Notes: a model not told the origin generated them from the sequence alone. A DNA stretch of 64,000 bases from Actinomadura spongiicola (GCF_003432485.1 NZ_QVNQ01000012.1:124001-188000); one strand, 5' to 3'; positions 9,535-18,559 are shown, counted from the stretch's first letter. A program made the numbers and translations.

Positions 9535-10200
9535 TCAGGACGTGAGGGACGCGTGGAGGCGGCGGGCGCCCTTGACGGTCGCGTCGAACGACGCCTCGGC
9601 GACGGCCCTGGTCAGGAAGTGGCACAGCCAGGTGACCGCGAACGTGCCGATGATCAGGATGGGCGCCCAGGACCAGGTCAGATGGACGATGATCCGTTCG
9701 ACGGCGCCCTGCGGGTCGGCGACGGGTTCCCAGCTGTTGAGGCGGGCCCAGCGTCCGAGGAAGACGCCGACGGCGCAGACGGCGTGCGCGGCGATGGTGA
9801 CACGGCCTTGCCAGGCGCCGAGGCCGAGGCGGGCGAGATGGCGGAGCGCGGCGCCGAGGGCCAGGTAGTAGGCCAGGAAGCCGGAGCCGATGAACACCGC
9901 GTAGACGGGCAGGATGACGCTCACGACGGGCCCGCCGCGGTCGGCCAGCAGGATGTCGCCGCGCAGATGCACCAGATCGGTCACGACATACGGAGCATTC
10001 GGCAAGAAGAGAACAAAAAGGACAAGTCCGGCCCACCAGAAGGGTGAGCGGGACGGTCGCCGACCCCGGAAGAGCACCCAGGCCAGCCCCACCGGAATCC
10101 ACGCCAGCAGGGTGTTCCACCCCATCCACCAGGCGTCACGGCGCAGGACGTCGACCAGATTCGGTGCCACCTGTTCCAGTACCCCCATGATCCCCATCAT
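9535..10200 (-). CDS. DUF1361 integral membrane protein
   Basis: 221 residues with five to six hydrophobic segments. It carries motifs I associate with DUF1361 membrane proteins: FLPNAPYVVTDLVHL and FLGRWARLNSWE. The ATG overlaps the stop of the HerA-like ATPase gene upstream (ATGA), so the two are translationally coupled. The biochemical role of DUF1361 is unknown. A second ATG a few codons in would trim the N-terminus only slightly. It converges on the PKS operon with an 18-bp gap and no obvious hairpin between. Confidence 0.8.
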   Translation of the reverse strand: MMGIMGVLEQVAPNLVDVLRRDAWWMGWNTLLAWIPVGLAWVLFRGRRPSRSPFWWAGLVLFVLFLPNAPYVVTDLVHLRGDILLADRGGPVVSVILPVYAVFIGSGFLAYYLALGAALRHLARLGLGAWQGRVTIAAHAVCAVGVFLGRWARLNSWEPVADPQGAVERIIVHLTWSWAPILIIGTFAVTWLCHFLTRAVAEASFDATVKGARRLHASLTS

Positions 10201-12953
10201 GCATGATCATCGGCGTCGGCCGTGTGGAGAAAGAGATCGAGCAGGCCGTCCACGTGGCCGAAAAGGGACGTCGCCTCGCGGAGCCGTTCCGGCCAGTCGG
10301 AGTCGGTGCGGAACGCGCCGACCGCGGTTTCGAGCGCCGACGGGGTCCCGCCCCAGAGGGCCACGGAACGGGCCCGCGGATCACGTTGGTCGCGTTCCCA
10401 CCAGGTCGTGACATGACCGAACTGGTCGGCGAGAGTGTCACCGGGAATGGTTCTCTTATAGGCGGACGCCCATTCCTCGCTCAGTCGATGCCTGCCCGCG
10501 TCCGGGTCGTCCCGGTGCGCATGCTGGAGTTCCTCCAGAACGAGGCACCAGCGGTAGGGGGCCGCGAGGAACTCCGTCTCGCCGTCGGTGCAGGGGGCTC
10601 CGTGAAAGGTGGCGACGAGATGCCCGGCGAGCCCGGTCGGAGCGCCACGGGCCGCCACCGCGGCGTCGACCGCGTGGGACAGGGCACAGTCGCGCAGCCT
10701 TGAGGGCAGGCCGTCCAGCACGGAGACGTCCGGCTTCGGCGGCCCCCAGCCGGTCAGATGGGCCGCCGCGGCCAGTTCCGCCCACAGGACCAGCTCGGGA
10801 CGGTCGGCCACCGCCCGCTGGGCGGCGCGCATGTCGCGGAGGGTGCACGGCAGGTCGCGGCAGTCCGCCCCGCAGGTGCCGCTTCGCGGGCTGACCAGCG
10901 CGCGGGGCGACGCGACCGGCGCGGCCTTCTCCAGGTGCGAGCCGTCCGGCATGCGGACCAGATGCGGGTAGTCCATGCCGTCGGTGAACACCGCGCCCTC
11001 CCCGGGCGTGAGCGTCACCAGGAACCGCGACTGCGCGTCGGTGATGTTCATGGTGGCGCCGACCGCGTCCCGGTCGTCCCGCGCGGGCAGCCGGTGGACG
11101 ATCTTCACGGCGGTGTTCTTGATGACGTCCGGGACGAGCTTGGACGGGATCTGCTCCGCCACGATCAACCCCTCCCCGTACGCGCGGATCTCCGCGAGGA
11201 GGCTCGCGAACGTCTCCACGGCATGGGACGCGGGCCCCGCCTGCTCGCTACGGCGCAGCAGCCGGTGCGCCTCCTCGAACACGGTCAGATGACGCAGCCC
11301 GGCGCCCTCGCCCGCCCGCTGCCGCATCCGCAGATGCTCCACGAGCCGGACCAGGACCGTCCCCATGAGGAACGCCTTGTCACGGTCGTCGCCGACGTCC
11401 TCGATCTCCAGGACGACGTTGCGGCGGAGGAGCGCGTCGAAGTCGATCGGATGGCCGCCCTCGAAGAACCGGCCCGTCGTGCCGAGCCGCAGGCTCGACA
11501 GCCGGACACGGACGAACCCGCGCACATTGTCGGTGATCTCCTGGCCGTAGCCGATCTCGGTGACGACCTGTTCGGCGGCGGCCTGCAGGTCGGCGAGCGT
11601 CGGATGGCGCGGCGCGGCCCCGGGGACGGACGGTTCGCCGAGCGCCAGATCCCACCCGAGCCGCTCGTAGCAGCGGGTCAGCGCCGCCGACAGCACCTGC
11701 GGGAACGGCTCATCGGCGTCGAACGCGGCGAGGAACAACGCGCGGACGAGATCGGCGTGGGTCTGCAACGGGAACGGCCGCCCGTCCGGGCCCGCCGCCG
11801 GTTCCAGCGGGTTGATCCCCGCGGCGATGGCCTCGGTGTCGCCCGGCCGGATCGTGATCACCTCGGCGTCCGGGAGCCGCGCCGCCATCAGCCGGTACTC
11901 GGCCTTCGCCGGCTCGACCACCAGCCACGGCACCCCCGCGCCCGATGCCGCCGTGAGCAGCGACCGGACCGTCTGCGACTTGCCCGCGCCGGTCGCGCCG
12001 CACACGAACGTGTGCCGGTTCAGGCTGGACAGCGGCACCGACATCGGCCCGACGTCGCGGCGGTCGCGGTCCAGGACCCGGCCGAGGGCCACGCCGGTGC
12101 CCGCCGACTCGGGCGTCACGTCGAAGTCGGGCCGCATCACGAACCTGATCCCGGCGACCTCCCGGACCGGCGGCCGGGCGAGCGCCGCCACCAGCTGCGT
12201 GCTCGCCTCGAACGGCCCCGCGGCCCCCGGCACCAGGGCGTACGGCAACCGGCTCAGATCGGCCGACGCGCACACCAGCGCCGCGACCCGCGCCGCCGCC
12301 CGCTCGGTCGCCCCGCCCGCCATCAGCCGCACCCGCCACAGCCCCGACGTGGCCGCCCGGCGCAGCTCGCGGTGCCGCCGCTCCAACCGGACGGCCGCGA
12401 CCGACTCCTCCGGCGACATCTCCGCCATCGACTGGGCGCGCCGCTGCCGGTCGGCGAGGTCGTCGGCGAGGAATCCGGCCTCCGCCGGGTCCACGGGCTC
12501 GGCGACCAGCAGCCACGCGAACGGCCGCGTCCAGACGGACAGGAGACCGTCCTCCAGGGACGGCCTCGCGGGCTCGTCGGGCGCGTCGTCGTCCACGAGC
12601 AGGCCGTCCGCGATGGCGCCGACGCTCACCCAGTGGGCCATGGAGTCCTCGGTGATGCCGTCCGGCACCGGCATGCCGCGTCCACCGGCCGGGAGGCTCA
12701 GCGTCGTGGCCCGCCCGTCATGGTCGGCGAGGAGCCCGTCCCCGCCGACGAACACCTCCGTGGGGCCGGACGGCCGTGTGCGCCGCCACCCGACCAGCAC
12801 CGGGTCCCCGCCCGCGTGGTACGCCGACACCAGCGCGGCCAGCCGCTGGTCACGCCACTCGTCACGCCCGTCCGTCTCGTCCGGACGGGGCACCTCCAGC
12901 AGCCGGCACACCGGGAGGCCGCGCACCATGTCCCACATGTCAGTGAGTGCCAT
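10197..12953 (-). CDS. HerA/FtsK-type ATP-binding protein (DUF87 family)
   Basis: 918 residues. The ATPase core has Walker A GATGAGKSQT near residue 320, Walker B HLTVFEEAH near 555, and downstream elements typical of HerA/VirB4-like hexameric motors (LIVAEQIPSKL, NTAVKIVHRL). An N-terminal domain of about 280 residues precedes it. A C-terminal part of about 230 residues begins with a short Cys cluster (CGADCRDLPC). HerA-like motors translocate DNA or protein, and several bacterial defence and conjugation systems use one with a membrane or nuclease partner. Here the same-strand partner is a DUF1361 membrane protein, and a divergent gene encodes another membrane protein. No NurA-type nuclease gene is adjacent. 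The ATPase assignment is firm; the biological role is not known. Confidence 0.88.
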   Translation of the reverse strand: MALTDMWDMVRGLPVCRLLEVPRPDETDGRDEWRDQRLAALVSAYHAGGDPVLVGWRRTRPSGPTEVFVGGDGLLADHDGRATTLSLPAGGRGMPVPDGITEDSMAHWVSVGAIADGLLVDDDAPDEPARPSLEDGLLSVWTRPFAWLLVAEPVDPAEAGFLADDLADRQRRAQSMAEMSPEESVAAVRLERRHRELRRAATSGLWRVRLMAGGATERAAARVAALVCASADLSRLPYALVPGAAGPFEASTQLVAALARPPVREVAGIRFVMRPDFDVTPESAGTGVALGRVLDRDRRDVGPMSVPLSSLNRHTFVCGATGAGKSQTVRSLLTAASGAGVPWLVVEPAKAEYRLMAARLPDAEVITIRPGDTEAIAAGINPLEPAAGPDGRPFPLQTHADLVRALFLAAFDADEPFPQVLSAALTRCYERLGWDLALGEPSVPGAAPRHPTLADLQAAAEQVVTEIGYGQEITDNVRGFVRVRLSSLRLGTTGRFFEGGHPIDFDALLRRNVVLEIEDVGDDRDKAFLMGTVLVRLVEHLRMRQRAGEGAGLRHLTVFEEAHRLLRRSEQAGPASHAVETFASLLAEIRAYGEGLIVAEQIPSKLVPDVIKNTAVKIVHRLPARDDRDAVGATMNITDAQSRFLVTLTPGEGAVFTDGMDYPHLVRMPDGSHLEKAAPVASPRALVSPRSGTCGADCRDLPCTLRDMRAAQRAVADRPELVLWAELAAAAHLTGWGPPKPDVSVLDGLPSRLRDCALSHAVDAAVAARGAPTGLAGHLVATFHGAPCTDGETEFLAAPYRWCLVLEELQHAHRDDPDAGRHRLSEEWASAYKRTIPGDTLADQFGHVTTWWERDQRDPRARSVALWGGTPSALETAVGAFRTDSDWPERLREATSLFGHVDGLLDLFLHTADADDHA

Positions 12954-13119
12954 GGCCGGTCAGGCTATTGAGCAAGAAGCCCCGTGGGAAGCCCGAAACC
13001 GGATGGACGACCTGACAAGTCCGGTGTCAATCTGCTTGGGTTGATCACGCATCGCCGCGCACACCCCGTCCAAGGCGTGACGATCACCCTGCATCCGAAC
13101 AGAACGGGAGTTCAGCGTC

Positions 13120-15216
13120 GTGAGGGGTGAACCCGTCGATCACGGACGGCTCGGGTCGCGCGTCGAGCGGCTCTTCAGTCCCGAACCGCGCCTCGGCTGG
13201 GTGTTCCGGGACCGCCGGGTGTTCCTGCGGCCCTTCGCCGAGGCCCCGCCGCTGCAGCGGCCGCTGCCGGAGTACCTCCCCCGCCGCGTCGCCGAGACCG
13301 AGGCGTTCGCGCGGCGCCACCTCAACCGGACGCTGCCGGTGAGCCTGGGCGTCGCCTCGATCCTGGTGCTCTTCGCCGCCTGCGCCGCCGCCTCCAGCGG
13401 CCCGAGCGGCTTCCCGGTCGGGACGCTGGTCCTGGCCGCCATCGCCGCCTCCCCTGGGGCCGTGATGGCGTCGTGGGCCGTCCGGCAGCGGCAGAGCGCC
13501 CGGGACGCCTACGAACTGGCCCGGCGGCAGAACACCGACGGGTACCACGAACAGGCCCGCCAATGGCAGGCCCGCAGGCAGGCGCACGACGCGTCCGAAC
13601 ACGCGCGGCTGGACGGGCTGCCCGAATGGGGCGCGGTCACGCGACCCGGCCGCCGCGTGGACGTGTTCGGCGGGACGCTGTGGTCGTGGGAGGCGCTGCT
13701 GACCACGTACGGGGCGTCCACGCTCGCCGTCCAGCCGCTGCTCGTGCTGGACCTGTCGCGTGAGGTCGTCAGCCGTGAACTCGTCGAACTGGCACGGGAG
13801 GCGTGGATGGGGGTGGACGTGCAACTGCTGCCGAGCCGCCAGTCGTCGTCCAGCCTGCTGACCGACCTGTCGCCGCGTGACCTCGTCGACGCGATCGTCG
13901 AGTCCATGCACGGCGGCACGCCCGACGCGGCGCGGGCCGAACGCAGCATGGACGACCGGATCCTCACCAAGATCTGCGAGGCGCTCGGCGACCACGTCAC
14001 CCTGGGCAGGATCGCGGCCGCGCTCCGCGCGCTCATGGGCGAACCCGACGACGGCGAGGACCTGACCCGGGACGAGCGGCGGCGCATCGCGAACGAACTG
14101 TTCACCGTCGAGTACCGCCGCCAGGCCCACGCGAACCTGTCACGGATCGAGTCGTACGTGCATCCGCTGGAGGACCTCGGCACCGAACCCGAGCGGACCG
14201 GCGCCGGCTACCTGACGTGCGTCGCGCTGGACAGCCACGCCCGCAACGTCCGGTCCGAGCTGCTCACCGACCTGATCGTGCAGTGGGTCACGCACCGCGT
14301 CACCGCGTCCCGGGAGGCCACCCCCGCGGTCGTCGTCGTGGGCGCCGACGACCTGGCCCGCCGCCATCTGGAACGCCTGTCGGACGCGTGCGAACGGCGC
14401 GGCGTGCCGCTCACCCTGCTGTTCCGGCGGCTGCGGGACACGTCCGCGGAGATGATCGGCGGCGGGGCCGTCGCGTTCATGCGGCTCGGCAACCACGAGG
14501 ACGCCGCCCGAGCCGCCGACTTCATCGGACGCGACCACCGCTTCGTCCTGTCGCAGATCACCAAGAACGTCGGCGGGAACGAGTCGCACACGTCCACCGT
14601 CACCGAGGGCGAGGGCGACTCCGAGACCCACAGCACCAGCCGCACGACCGGCACCGCCACCACCTGGGGGACGAGCCGTTCCTCCGGCGCCAGCTACTCG
14701 GGCGGCGAACCGTTCGGCATGTTCCCCGACCGCTCCACCTCCTACTCGCGCGGAAGCAACCGGGGCGGTTCCACCAGCCGCAGCGACACCGAGGGGACCG
14801 CGACCTCCACCTCCCGGAACTGGTCCGCCGCCCACGCCTACGCCGAGGGCACCAACTGGAGCGACGCCGACACGACGCAACGCGTGTACGAGTACGCCGT
14901 CGAACCCGTCACCCTCCAGCACCTTCCCGACCACGCACTGCTCCTGGTCGAGTCGGCCACCGGCGGGGGACGCACCCTCACACCGGTGGAATGCGACCCG
15001 TCGATCGTCACCCTGGACCGCGTCACCACCGGCCCCCTCCCGGAGCCGCCCGCCCCGCACGCCGCCCTCCCCGGCCCGGAACCCGCCCAGAACCCCCTGT
15101 GGGCCGCGCAACCCCCACCGACGTGGGCCGCGCCGCCGTCGACCGACCCGGGCCCGCCGCGCCACCGTCCACCCGGAGAAGGCGGCCCGCCGCCCCTCTT
15201 CGGCGGCAACCACTGA
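13120..15216 (+). CDS. Membrane protein with Ser/Thr-rich tail, possible T4SS/VirD4-like partner of the HerA ATPase
   Basis: 698 residues from a GTG preceded by CGGGAG at a suitable distance. Two transmembrane helices lie near residues 68-92 and 98-122. A soluble region of about 370 residues follows, containing LLVLDLSREV, DLVDAIVESMHGG and FIGRDHRFVLSQITK. I recall the last segment from actinobacterial type IV secretion/TraM-recognition-like proteins, but no Walker A is visible. Then comes a low-complexity Ser/Thr/Gly stretch (about 485-575) with alternating hydroxyl residues and a Pro-rich end. It is transcribed divergently from the HerA-like gene across 166 bp, so a shared promoter region and joint function are likely. 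The function itself is unknown. Confidence 0.72.
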   Translation: MRGEPVDHGRLGSRVERLFSPEPRLGWVFRDRRVFLRPFAEAPPLQRPLPEYLPRRVAETEAFARRHLNRTLPVSLGVASILVLFAACAAASSGPSGFPVGTLVLAAIAASPGAVMASWAVRQRQSARDAYELARRQNTDGYHEQARQWQARRQAHDASEHARLDGLPEWGAVTRPGRRVDVFGGTLWSWEALLTTYGASTLAVQPLLVLDLSREVVSRELVELAREAWMGVDVQLLPSRQSSSSLLTDLSPRDLVDAIVESMHGGTPDAARAERSMDDRILTKICEALGDHVTLGRIAAALRALMGEPDDGEDLTRDERRRIANELFTVEYRRQAHANLSRIESYVHPLEDLGTEPERTGAGYLTCVALDSHARNVRSELLTDLIVQWVTHRVTASREATPAVVVVGADDLARRHLERLSDACERRGVPLTLLFRRLRDTSAEMIGGGAVAFMRLGNHEDAARAADFIGRDHRFVLSQITKNVGGNESHTSTVTEGEGDSETHSTSRTTGTATTWGTSRSSGASYSGGEPFGMFPDRSTSYSRGSNRGGSTSRSDTEGTATSTSRNWSAAHAYAEGTNWSDADTTQRVYEYAVEPVTLQHLPDHALLLVESATGGGRTLTPVECDPSIVTLDRVTTGPLPEPPAPHAALPGPEPAQNPLWAAQPPPTWAAPPSTDPGPPRHRPPGEGGPPPLFGGNH

Positions 15217-15220
15217 ACCC

Positions 15221-17116
15221 TCAGCCGAGAAGCTTGCGACGCAACCCCTCGGCCCGCCGGACCAGGGGGAGCGGCATCGCCCGCCCGCTGTCGTCGAGCC
15301 GTTGCTCCACGGCCGCCAGCAGGTCGGCGCCCAACCCCATCCGCACGACCGCCGCGTCCGTCCGCGCCTCGGACCGGCCCGTCAGCAGACGCCCCGACAG
15401 CCGCGCGGCATGGGCGGCCCCGACCGGCAACGCCACCACGACCGTGACCGCCGCCGCGACGACGGCCATCAGGAAGACCAGCACGAACCCGATCGGCATG
15501 TGCCACGCCACGGCCCGCCGCCACATCGACGCGACCGGATCCCACAACGCCCGCCACACCCACGACGCGACCCGGCTCGGCGCCGTGACCTGTTCCCGGA
15601 GGAACGCGGGCCCCGCCCACCAGCCGAGCGAATGCCCCAACTCGTGCGCGAGCACCGCCGCCAACCGGTCCGGAGGCAGCGACCGTGCCGCATGGGACGT
15701 GACCGCGACCGTCCGCCCGAACGGCGTGCACGCGTTCAACGCGTCCGCGTCCACGACCACGAGCCGGTGAGCGCCACCGCCCGCCCGCCGCTGGACGTCC
15801 CGCCACGGCTGCTCCAACCGCCTCCGCTCCTCCGCGGTCGGCTCCCGGTAGCCGTACGCCTTCGGCGCGCTGAGCGTGGCGAGCAGCGAAACCGTCCAGA
15901 GGGCGAACAACACGACACCACTCCAGACCGGCCGCACCATAGGCAACCCGGCGGCAACAACCGAGACCACCACGGCCTCCACAAGCACGACCGTCCCGAC
16001 CGACGCCCACCGCCGCCCGTCGCCGCGCTCGGGGACGTCCACCGCCCGCGACCGCCCCGGGGGCAGGAAACGAGGCTCCGCCGCCCCCACCGCGGGCAGG
16101 GGCATCTGAGCAAAGGCCGCCACCGACTCGGCGGATGCAGACGCCCCACTCACCCCGGCCGCTGCGACCGGTGCGCCATCACCCCGCGCCCCCACCGATC
16201 CGGCGTCCTCGTCCGCCACCGACCGATCCCGGGTCTCAGCCGGCTTCTCCGGCGGTAAAACCTGTTCCGCCTGCGGGGACGCGAGACGAGGAGCCGTACG
16301 AAAGGGCGGCGGCGGCCCAACCGACCCGGCACCATCCACCCCCCGAGCCTCCCCGGCCGACGGCGCCACACGCCCCGGCCGCAACGGCACGCCGCCCGGC
16401 GGGACACCGATCCGCGTACGAGGCGGCGAGGAAGCAGGCGACTCGGTATCGCCGGGCGCGGCAAGAGGCGGCGCGGTTGGTGGTGGTACGCGTCCCGGCC
16501 GCGGAGTGGCGGCGCCTGGCGGGGCGCTGTCCGGCGTTGGCCGTGGTGGCCCGGAAGCGGGCGGGTTGGTGTCGCGGGGCGTGGCGGAAGGCGGCGTGAT
16601 CGGTGGTACGCGTCCCGGATGCGGAGGTGCGGTGCCTGGCGGGGTGCTGGTTCGCGTGGGTGGTGGCTTGGATGCCTGCGGGTTGGTGTTGCTGGACGCG
16701 GCGGGAGGCGGCGCCGTTGGTGGTGGTAGGCGTCCCGGCCGTAGAGGCGGAACACCCGACGGGTCGTCGGTTCGGGCGCGTGGTGGTTCGGGGGCGGGTG
16801 GGTTGGTGTCGGGCGGTGTGGCGGGACGCGACGTGGTTGGTGATGGTACGCGTCCTTGCCGTGGGGGCAGGGTGTTTGGCGAGGCGCTGTCCGGCGTTGG
16901 CCGTGGTGGCCCGGAAGCGGGCGGGTTGGTGTCGTGGGGGGTGGTGGGGGGCGAGGCGTGGTCCGGTCGTGGGGGTGGGGCGGTGTTGGAGGGTGTGGGG
17001 CGGCGGCGGGCGCGGCCCTCGTAGCGGCGGGACTGGTCTGTCCAGGTCTGTCCGTCCCAATAGCGTTCGCGGCCCATCAACTCCGGATCTGGGTACCAAC
17101 CAGGTGGTGCGCTCAC
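15221..17116 (-). CDS. DUF2510 and M48-type zinc metalloprotease membrane protein
   Basis: 631 residues from a GTG with a GGGAGG Shine-Dalgarno. It opens with a DUF2510 motif (PGWYPDPE...RYWDGQTWT), a short domain often found at the N-terminus of actinobacterial membrane proteins. About 200 residues of Pro/Thr-rich 40-residue repeats follow, then two transmembrane helices near 385-430. An M48-like peptidase domain has zinc-binding HELGHS near residue 490 and the third ligand in SEARTDA near 590, with two more membrane segments between. It resembles HtpX/BlaR-type membrane proteases, whose active site faces the membrane surface. The gene ends 4 bp from the convergent membrane-protein gene. The substrate is unknown. 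Confidence 0.8.
   Translation of the reverse strand: MSAPPGWYPDPELMGRERYWDGQTWTDQSRRYEGRARRRPTPSNTAPPPRPDHASPPTTPHDTNPPASGPPRPTPDSASPNTLPPRQGRVPSPTTSRPATPPDTNPPAPEPPRARTDDPSGVPPLRPGRLPPPTAPPPAASSNTNPQASKPPPTRTSTPPGTAPPHPGRVPPITPPSATPRDTNPPASGPPRPTPDSAPPGAATPRPGRVPPPTAPPLAAPGDTESPASSPPRTRIGVPPGGVPLRPGRVAPSAGEARGVDGAGSVGPPPPFRTAPRLASPQAEQVLPPEKPAETRDRSVADEDAGSVGARGDGAPVAAAGVSGASASAESVAAFAQMPLPAVGAAEPRFLPPGRSRAVDVPERGDGRRWASVGTVVLVEAVVVSVVAAGLPMVRPVWSGVVLFALWTVSLLATLSAPKAYGYREPTAEERRRLEQPWRDVQRRAGGGAHRLVVVDADALNACTPFGRTVAVTSHAARSLPPDRLAAVLAHELGHSLGWWAGPAFLREQVTAPSRVASWVWRALWDPVASMWRRAVAWHMPIGFVLVFLMAVVAAAVTVVVALPVGAAHAARLSGRLLTGRSEARTDAAVVRMGLGADLLAAVEQRLDDSGRAMPLPLVRRAEGLRRKLLG
16365..16965 (-). 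repeat. Five 120-bp tandem repeats encoding a Pro/Thr-rich linker
   Basis: The element GGTACGCGTCC or a close variant recurs at 16485, 16605, 16725 and 16845, exactly 120 bp apart, with a diverged copy in phase at about 16365. Each unit encodes 40 residues ending in PxPGRVPPPT. Units three apart share a 52-bp identical block (16523-16574 and 16883-16934), which points to recent duplication or gene conversion. Confidence 0.85.
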
Positions 17117-17184
17117 CGGACTCCGCCTCCCGTCGAAATCAGGTCAAGGCTTGCGCACGTCGCGACTCAGCGTCAACGGGGTGG

Positions 17185-17583
17185 TCACAGCTTGGGGGTG
17201 AAGGGGCGCTGATGGGCCGGGTCGTCCGGTTCGGCGAGGCCGCGCAGGGCCGTCTCGACGAGTTCGATGCCGTGCAGGAGGGTGACGAGGCGGGCGCCCT
17301 CGCGGCGGTAGGTGTCCAGGACGGACTCGATCCCGTGCGGGGGGACGACGTCGCCGAGGTCGACGCGGGCGGTGCGGAAGCCCTCGCGTGCCGCCTCGAC
17401 GGACGCGGCGACGTGATGGCGGGCCATGCGGGCGAGGGCGATGGGGTAACGGCGCAGGACGCCGTACCGGCGGTACTCGGGCGGGACGAGTTCCAGCAGC
17501 CAGGCGAGGGCGGTGTCCTCGAAACGGTCGGAACCCGGTGGGTGCACCTGCGAGGGCCAGCCGGGCGGAACGTAGGTGCTCAC
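17185..17583 (-). CDS. Conserved protein of unknown function under a LexA/SOS box
   Basis: 132 residues from a GTG. It is soluble, with predicted helices and no domain I can name; characteristic stretches are WLLELVPPEYRRYGVLRRYP and GIELVETALRGL. The promoter is informative: a TATCCT -10 element ends 6 nt before the GTG, which suggests a leaderless mRNA. A perfect SOS operator overlaps the place where the -35 should be. LexA repression and induction by DNA damage are therefore likely. The gene has no obvious operon partner: the next same-strand gene (DUF2510/M48) starts 68 bp further on behind its own Shine-Dalgarno. A role in the DNA damage response is inferred from the operator alone. Confidence 0.78.
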   Translation of the reverse strand: MSTYVPPGWPSQVHPPGSDRFEDTALAWLLELVPPEYRRYGVLRRYPIALARMARHHVAASVEAAREGFRTARVDLGDVVPPHGIESVLDTYRREGARLVTLLHGIELVETALRGLAEPDDPAHQRPFTPKL

Positions 17584-17589
17584 CTGGAA

Positions 17590-17595
17590 AGGATA
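17590..17595 (-). promoter_or_regulatory. -10 element of a leaderless promoter
   Basis: On the minus strand TATCCT ends 6 nt before the GTG at 17583, so transcription should begin at or next to the start codon. The -35 position, about 17 nt upstream, falls inside the SOS box. Confidence 0.5.
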
Positions 17596-17603
17596 ACCTC
17601 AGT

Positions 17604-17619
17604 TCGAACTTACGTTCGA
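17604..17619. promoter_or_regulatory. LexA-binding SOS box
   Basis: TCGAAC-TTAC-GTTCGA is a perfect 6-4-6 inverted repeat matching the actinobacterial SOS box (TCGAACnnnnGTTCGA). It lies 21-36 bp upstream of the GTG at 17583 and covers the -35 region of that promoter, the classic position for repression. The other neighbour (17636-17980) ends here, so the operator serves only the 132-residue gene. Confidence 0.85.
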
Positions 17620-17635
17620 GTGATGATGTCGTGCG

Positions 17636-17980
17636 TCATTCGGGGCCGGACTCGCGGCGGATGCGGATCTTGCCGGAGGTGAGGTCGTCGCGGGTGGCGC
17701 CCGAGCCCGTCTGCTCGTGGTCGTCCTCGCGGAGCAGCTTCTGCCGCTCCTGCTCCTCGACCTTGATCTTCTTCGAGCCCTCGAACACGGAGGCGAGGTC
17801 CTCGGCCAGGCCGCCGCCGAAGCCCGCTCCGGTCTTGCCGTCGCCGCGGATGGCGCCCATCAGGGTCGGCTTGCCCGTCCCGTCACGGGGCCATTCGACG
17901 GTCTCCTGCTCGGCCGGCTCGGGGCGGTTGCCCATGGCACGGCCCTTGACGCGCTTGCGGCGACGAAAGGGTGACTTCAC
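17636..17980 (-). CDS. Small conserved hydrophilic protein (DUF6191-like)
   Basis: 114 residues, very polar, with a basic N-terminus (MKSPFRRRKRVKG) and the conserved-looking block AMGNRP...QETVEWPRDGTGKPTLMGAIRGDG. A Glu/Lys-rich segment (KKIKVEEQERQKLL) follows. I believe this matches the DUF6191 family of short actinobacterial proteins, but the number is from memory. There is no signal peptide, membrane helix or catalytic motif. It is transcribed in the same direction as the SOS-box gene but ends before that operator, so co-regulation is not implied. Function unknown. Confidence 0.6.
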   Translation of the reverse strand: MKSPFRRRKRVKGRAMGNRPEPAEQETVEWPRDGTGKPTLMGAIRGDGKTGAGFGGGLAEDLASVFEGSKKIKVEEQERQKLLREDDHEQTGSGATRDDLTSGKIRIRRESGPE

Positions 17981-18025
17981 ACATGCTCCAACGCGATGAG
18001 TCTCCAGATTGATCCCGGGGGACGT

Positions 18026-18559
18026 TCAGTGTCCGAACGACCATCGGGTCGGGGAGCCGGTGAAGTCTCCCTGGGCGAGCCCGAACGCCTGCTGTGGCCG
18101 CACCGCGACGGTCGCGTTCACCTCGGGGTCCAGGAAGTCCACACGATATCGGGTCGCGTACTTGGAGTTGACCAGGTCGATGAAGCGTTGCAGGTCTCGC
18201 CTGTCGGTGAGGATCTCCGCGCGTCCCTCGATGACGACGGGTTCCTCGGCCCCCTCGGTGGTCACCACGACCTGCGGGTTCGCCCTCAAATTCAGAATCT
18301 TGCGGGACGGCGCGCTGCTGCTGAACAACAGCGCCTCGCCGTCCCAGGCGCCCCACACCGGCATGGCGTGCGGGCGTCCGTCCGGACGGACGGTGCACAG
18401 CCAGAAGTTGCGCGCGGACTCCAACCGTTGGACGGCCCAGGACCACGGGAGCAGCCCGCTTCCCTCGTCCGGTCCCCGGACTCCGTAGCCGGGCATGTGC
18501 GGCCGTTGTGCGGTGGGCTTGGCAGACCGCGGTTCCGCGGAGGCGGCGGAAGCCGACAT
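18026..18559 (-). CDS. Pyridoxamine 5'-phosphate oxidase-family (FMN/F420-binding split barrel) protein
   Basis: 177 residues with the split-barrel core of the PNPOx-like superfamily: NFWLCTVRPDGRPHAMPVWGAWDGEALLFSSS, then KILNLRANPQVVVTTE and VIEGRAEIL. In actinobacteria such proteins bind FMN, F420 or haem and reduce or sequester small molecules. They are rarely true PdxH enzymes, and this one is shorter than PdxH. The N-terminal 25 residues look disordered. The start chosen is the ATG at 18559 behind an AGGAG-like sequence. It is divergent from the Nif3 gene. The cofactor cannot be decided from sequence. Confidence 0.8.
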   Translation of the reverse strand: MSASAASAEPRSAKPTAQRPHMPGYGVRGPDEGSGLLPWSWAVQRLESARNFWLCTVRPDGRPHAMPVWGAWDGEALLFSSSAPSRKILNLRANPQVVVTTEGAEEPVVIEGRAEILTDRRDLQRFIDLVNSKYATRYRVDFLDPEVNATVAVRPQQAFGLAQGDFTGSPTRWSFGH

